DNA from: Actinomycetota bacterium
Lineage (GTDB): Bacteria; Actinomycetota; CADDZG01; WHSQ01
Reading direction: 5' to 3'
Assembly: GCA_016781115.1 (NCBI GenBank)
Contig: JADDQX010000174.1
Location: forward strand, 1-5,489
Length of the DNA stretch: 5,489 bases
Made by a program: the position numbers and the translations under genes. The notes beneath the pieces were generated by a model, which made no database searches, was not told where the DNA came from, and worked only from the letters and a program-made list of their open reading frames with translations. Below, in pieces: positions 5,224 to 5,489 of the stretch (position 1 is its first letter; each line of letters opens with the position of its first letter).

Positions 5224-5488
5224 CGGCGATAGCGCGGACGGCGTCCAGTGCCCGTGTTGCACGACGTTCACCTTCCGGCCCTTCGTGGGGATCTGTAAGG
5301 CCCGTGTCGGACCGTCGTGTCGTTGCCTCGTAGAACGGCGCAAGATCAGTGATGGCAGCGAGGTCTTTGCGTAGCTCCGGATGGTGACGCGCGAAGGCAG
5401 CGAATGCTCGCTCACGGTCGAATACGGCGACGCCCGACGCGCACAGGCGAGCGATTACGATCGACTTGCCGATACTGTAGATACGTGA
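5216..5488 (-). CDS. C-terminal part of an unidentified protein, possibly nucleotidyltransferase-type helical tail
   Basis: The minus-strand frame entering from the right window edge at 5488 gives 90 residues to a TAA at 5216-5218; the start is outside the window. It reads RIYSIGKSIVIARLCASG, VAVFDRERAFAAFARHHPEL, then a helix up to LAPFYEATTRRSD, a polar loop with DPHEGPEG, and a last helix RRATRALDAVRAIAG. The gene is real because the frame is open over its full length, the amino acid mix is ordinary, and its stop overlaps the next start by eight bases. The GK-x-x-x-x-AR helix followed by VFDRERAFAAF resembles the helical tail after small nucleotidyltransferase (MNT/KNT-like) domains in some actinobacterial proteins, but the catalytic G-S...D-x-D region would lie outside the window, so function is unproven. 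It is the first visible gene of the operon. Confidence 0.75.
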   Translation of the reverse strand, partial: SRIYSIGKSIVIARLCASGVAVFDRERAFAAFARHHPELRKDLAAITDLAPFYEATTRRSDTGLTDPHEGPEGERRATRALDAVRAIAGV

Positions 5489-5489
5489 A

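Noticed and set aside
4189..5236. Ten-base direct repeat CGATAGCGCG at 4189-4198 and 5227-5236, considered as an attachment-site pair.
   Set aside because: Several ten-base matches are expected by chance in a window of this size, and the second copy lies inside a coding region.

Overview
The window looks like chromosomal DNA of a high-GC actinobacterium. Codons in the left half are strongly GC-ended, GTG starts are frequent, and genes join by 3-8 base stop/start overlaps. The left-hand genes resemble the accessory end of an actinobacterial Tad/Flp pilus locus. The exact lineage cannot be read from the sequence; an Acidimicrobiia-like bacterium is only a guess.

Layout: (1) Bases 1-2282, plus strand, hold four tightly coupled genes: the 3' end of a TadE/TadG-like pilus protein, a lipoprotein, a secreted PKD-like protein with a polyproline linker, and a single-pass membrane protein with an NTF2-like extracytoplasmic domain. 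All act at or outside the membrane and probably serve pilus assembly or anchoring. (2) Bases 2283-2625 are a convergent intergenic region packed with perfect palindromes. (3) Bases 2626-3861, minus strand, are a two-gene unit that I read as a Kiwa anti-phage system: kwaA (four-helix membrane protein) overlapping kwaB (DUF4868). kwaB is broken. Its N-terminal part and its family-typical C-terminal end lie in different frames, and the middle of the domain seems to be missing. (4) Bases 3862-4205 have no convincing gene, only two hairpins and a possible gene relic. (5) Bases 4206-5488, minus strand, hold a second, more AT-rich operon of three overlapping genes: the C-terminal end of a protein with a possible nucleotidyltransferase-type helical tail, an all-helical 168-residue protein, and a 173-residue three-helix membrane protein. 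I recognise no named system here. The layout (possible NTase, soluble helical partner, small membrane protein) next to Kiwa makes it the best candidate for an undescribed defence cassette.

Together the right half reads as a small defence island placed against a housekeeping pilus locus, with the palindrome-rich stretch at the boundary. Hand counts of GC support a mosaic: 42/60 at 961-1020 (pilus side), 40/60 at 3541-3600 (kwaA), 29/60 at 4321-4380 and 26/60 at 5041-5100 (three-gene cassette).
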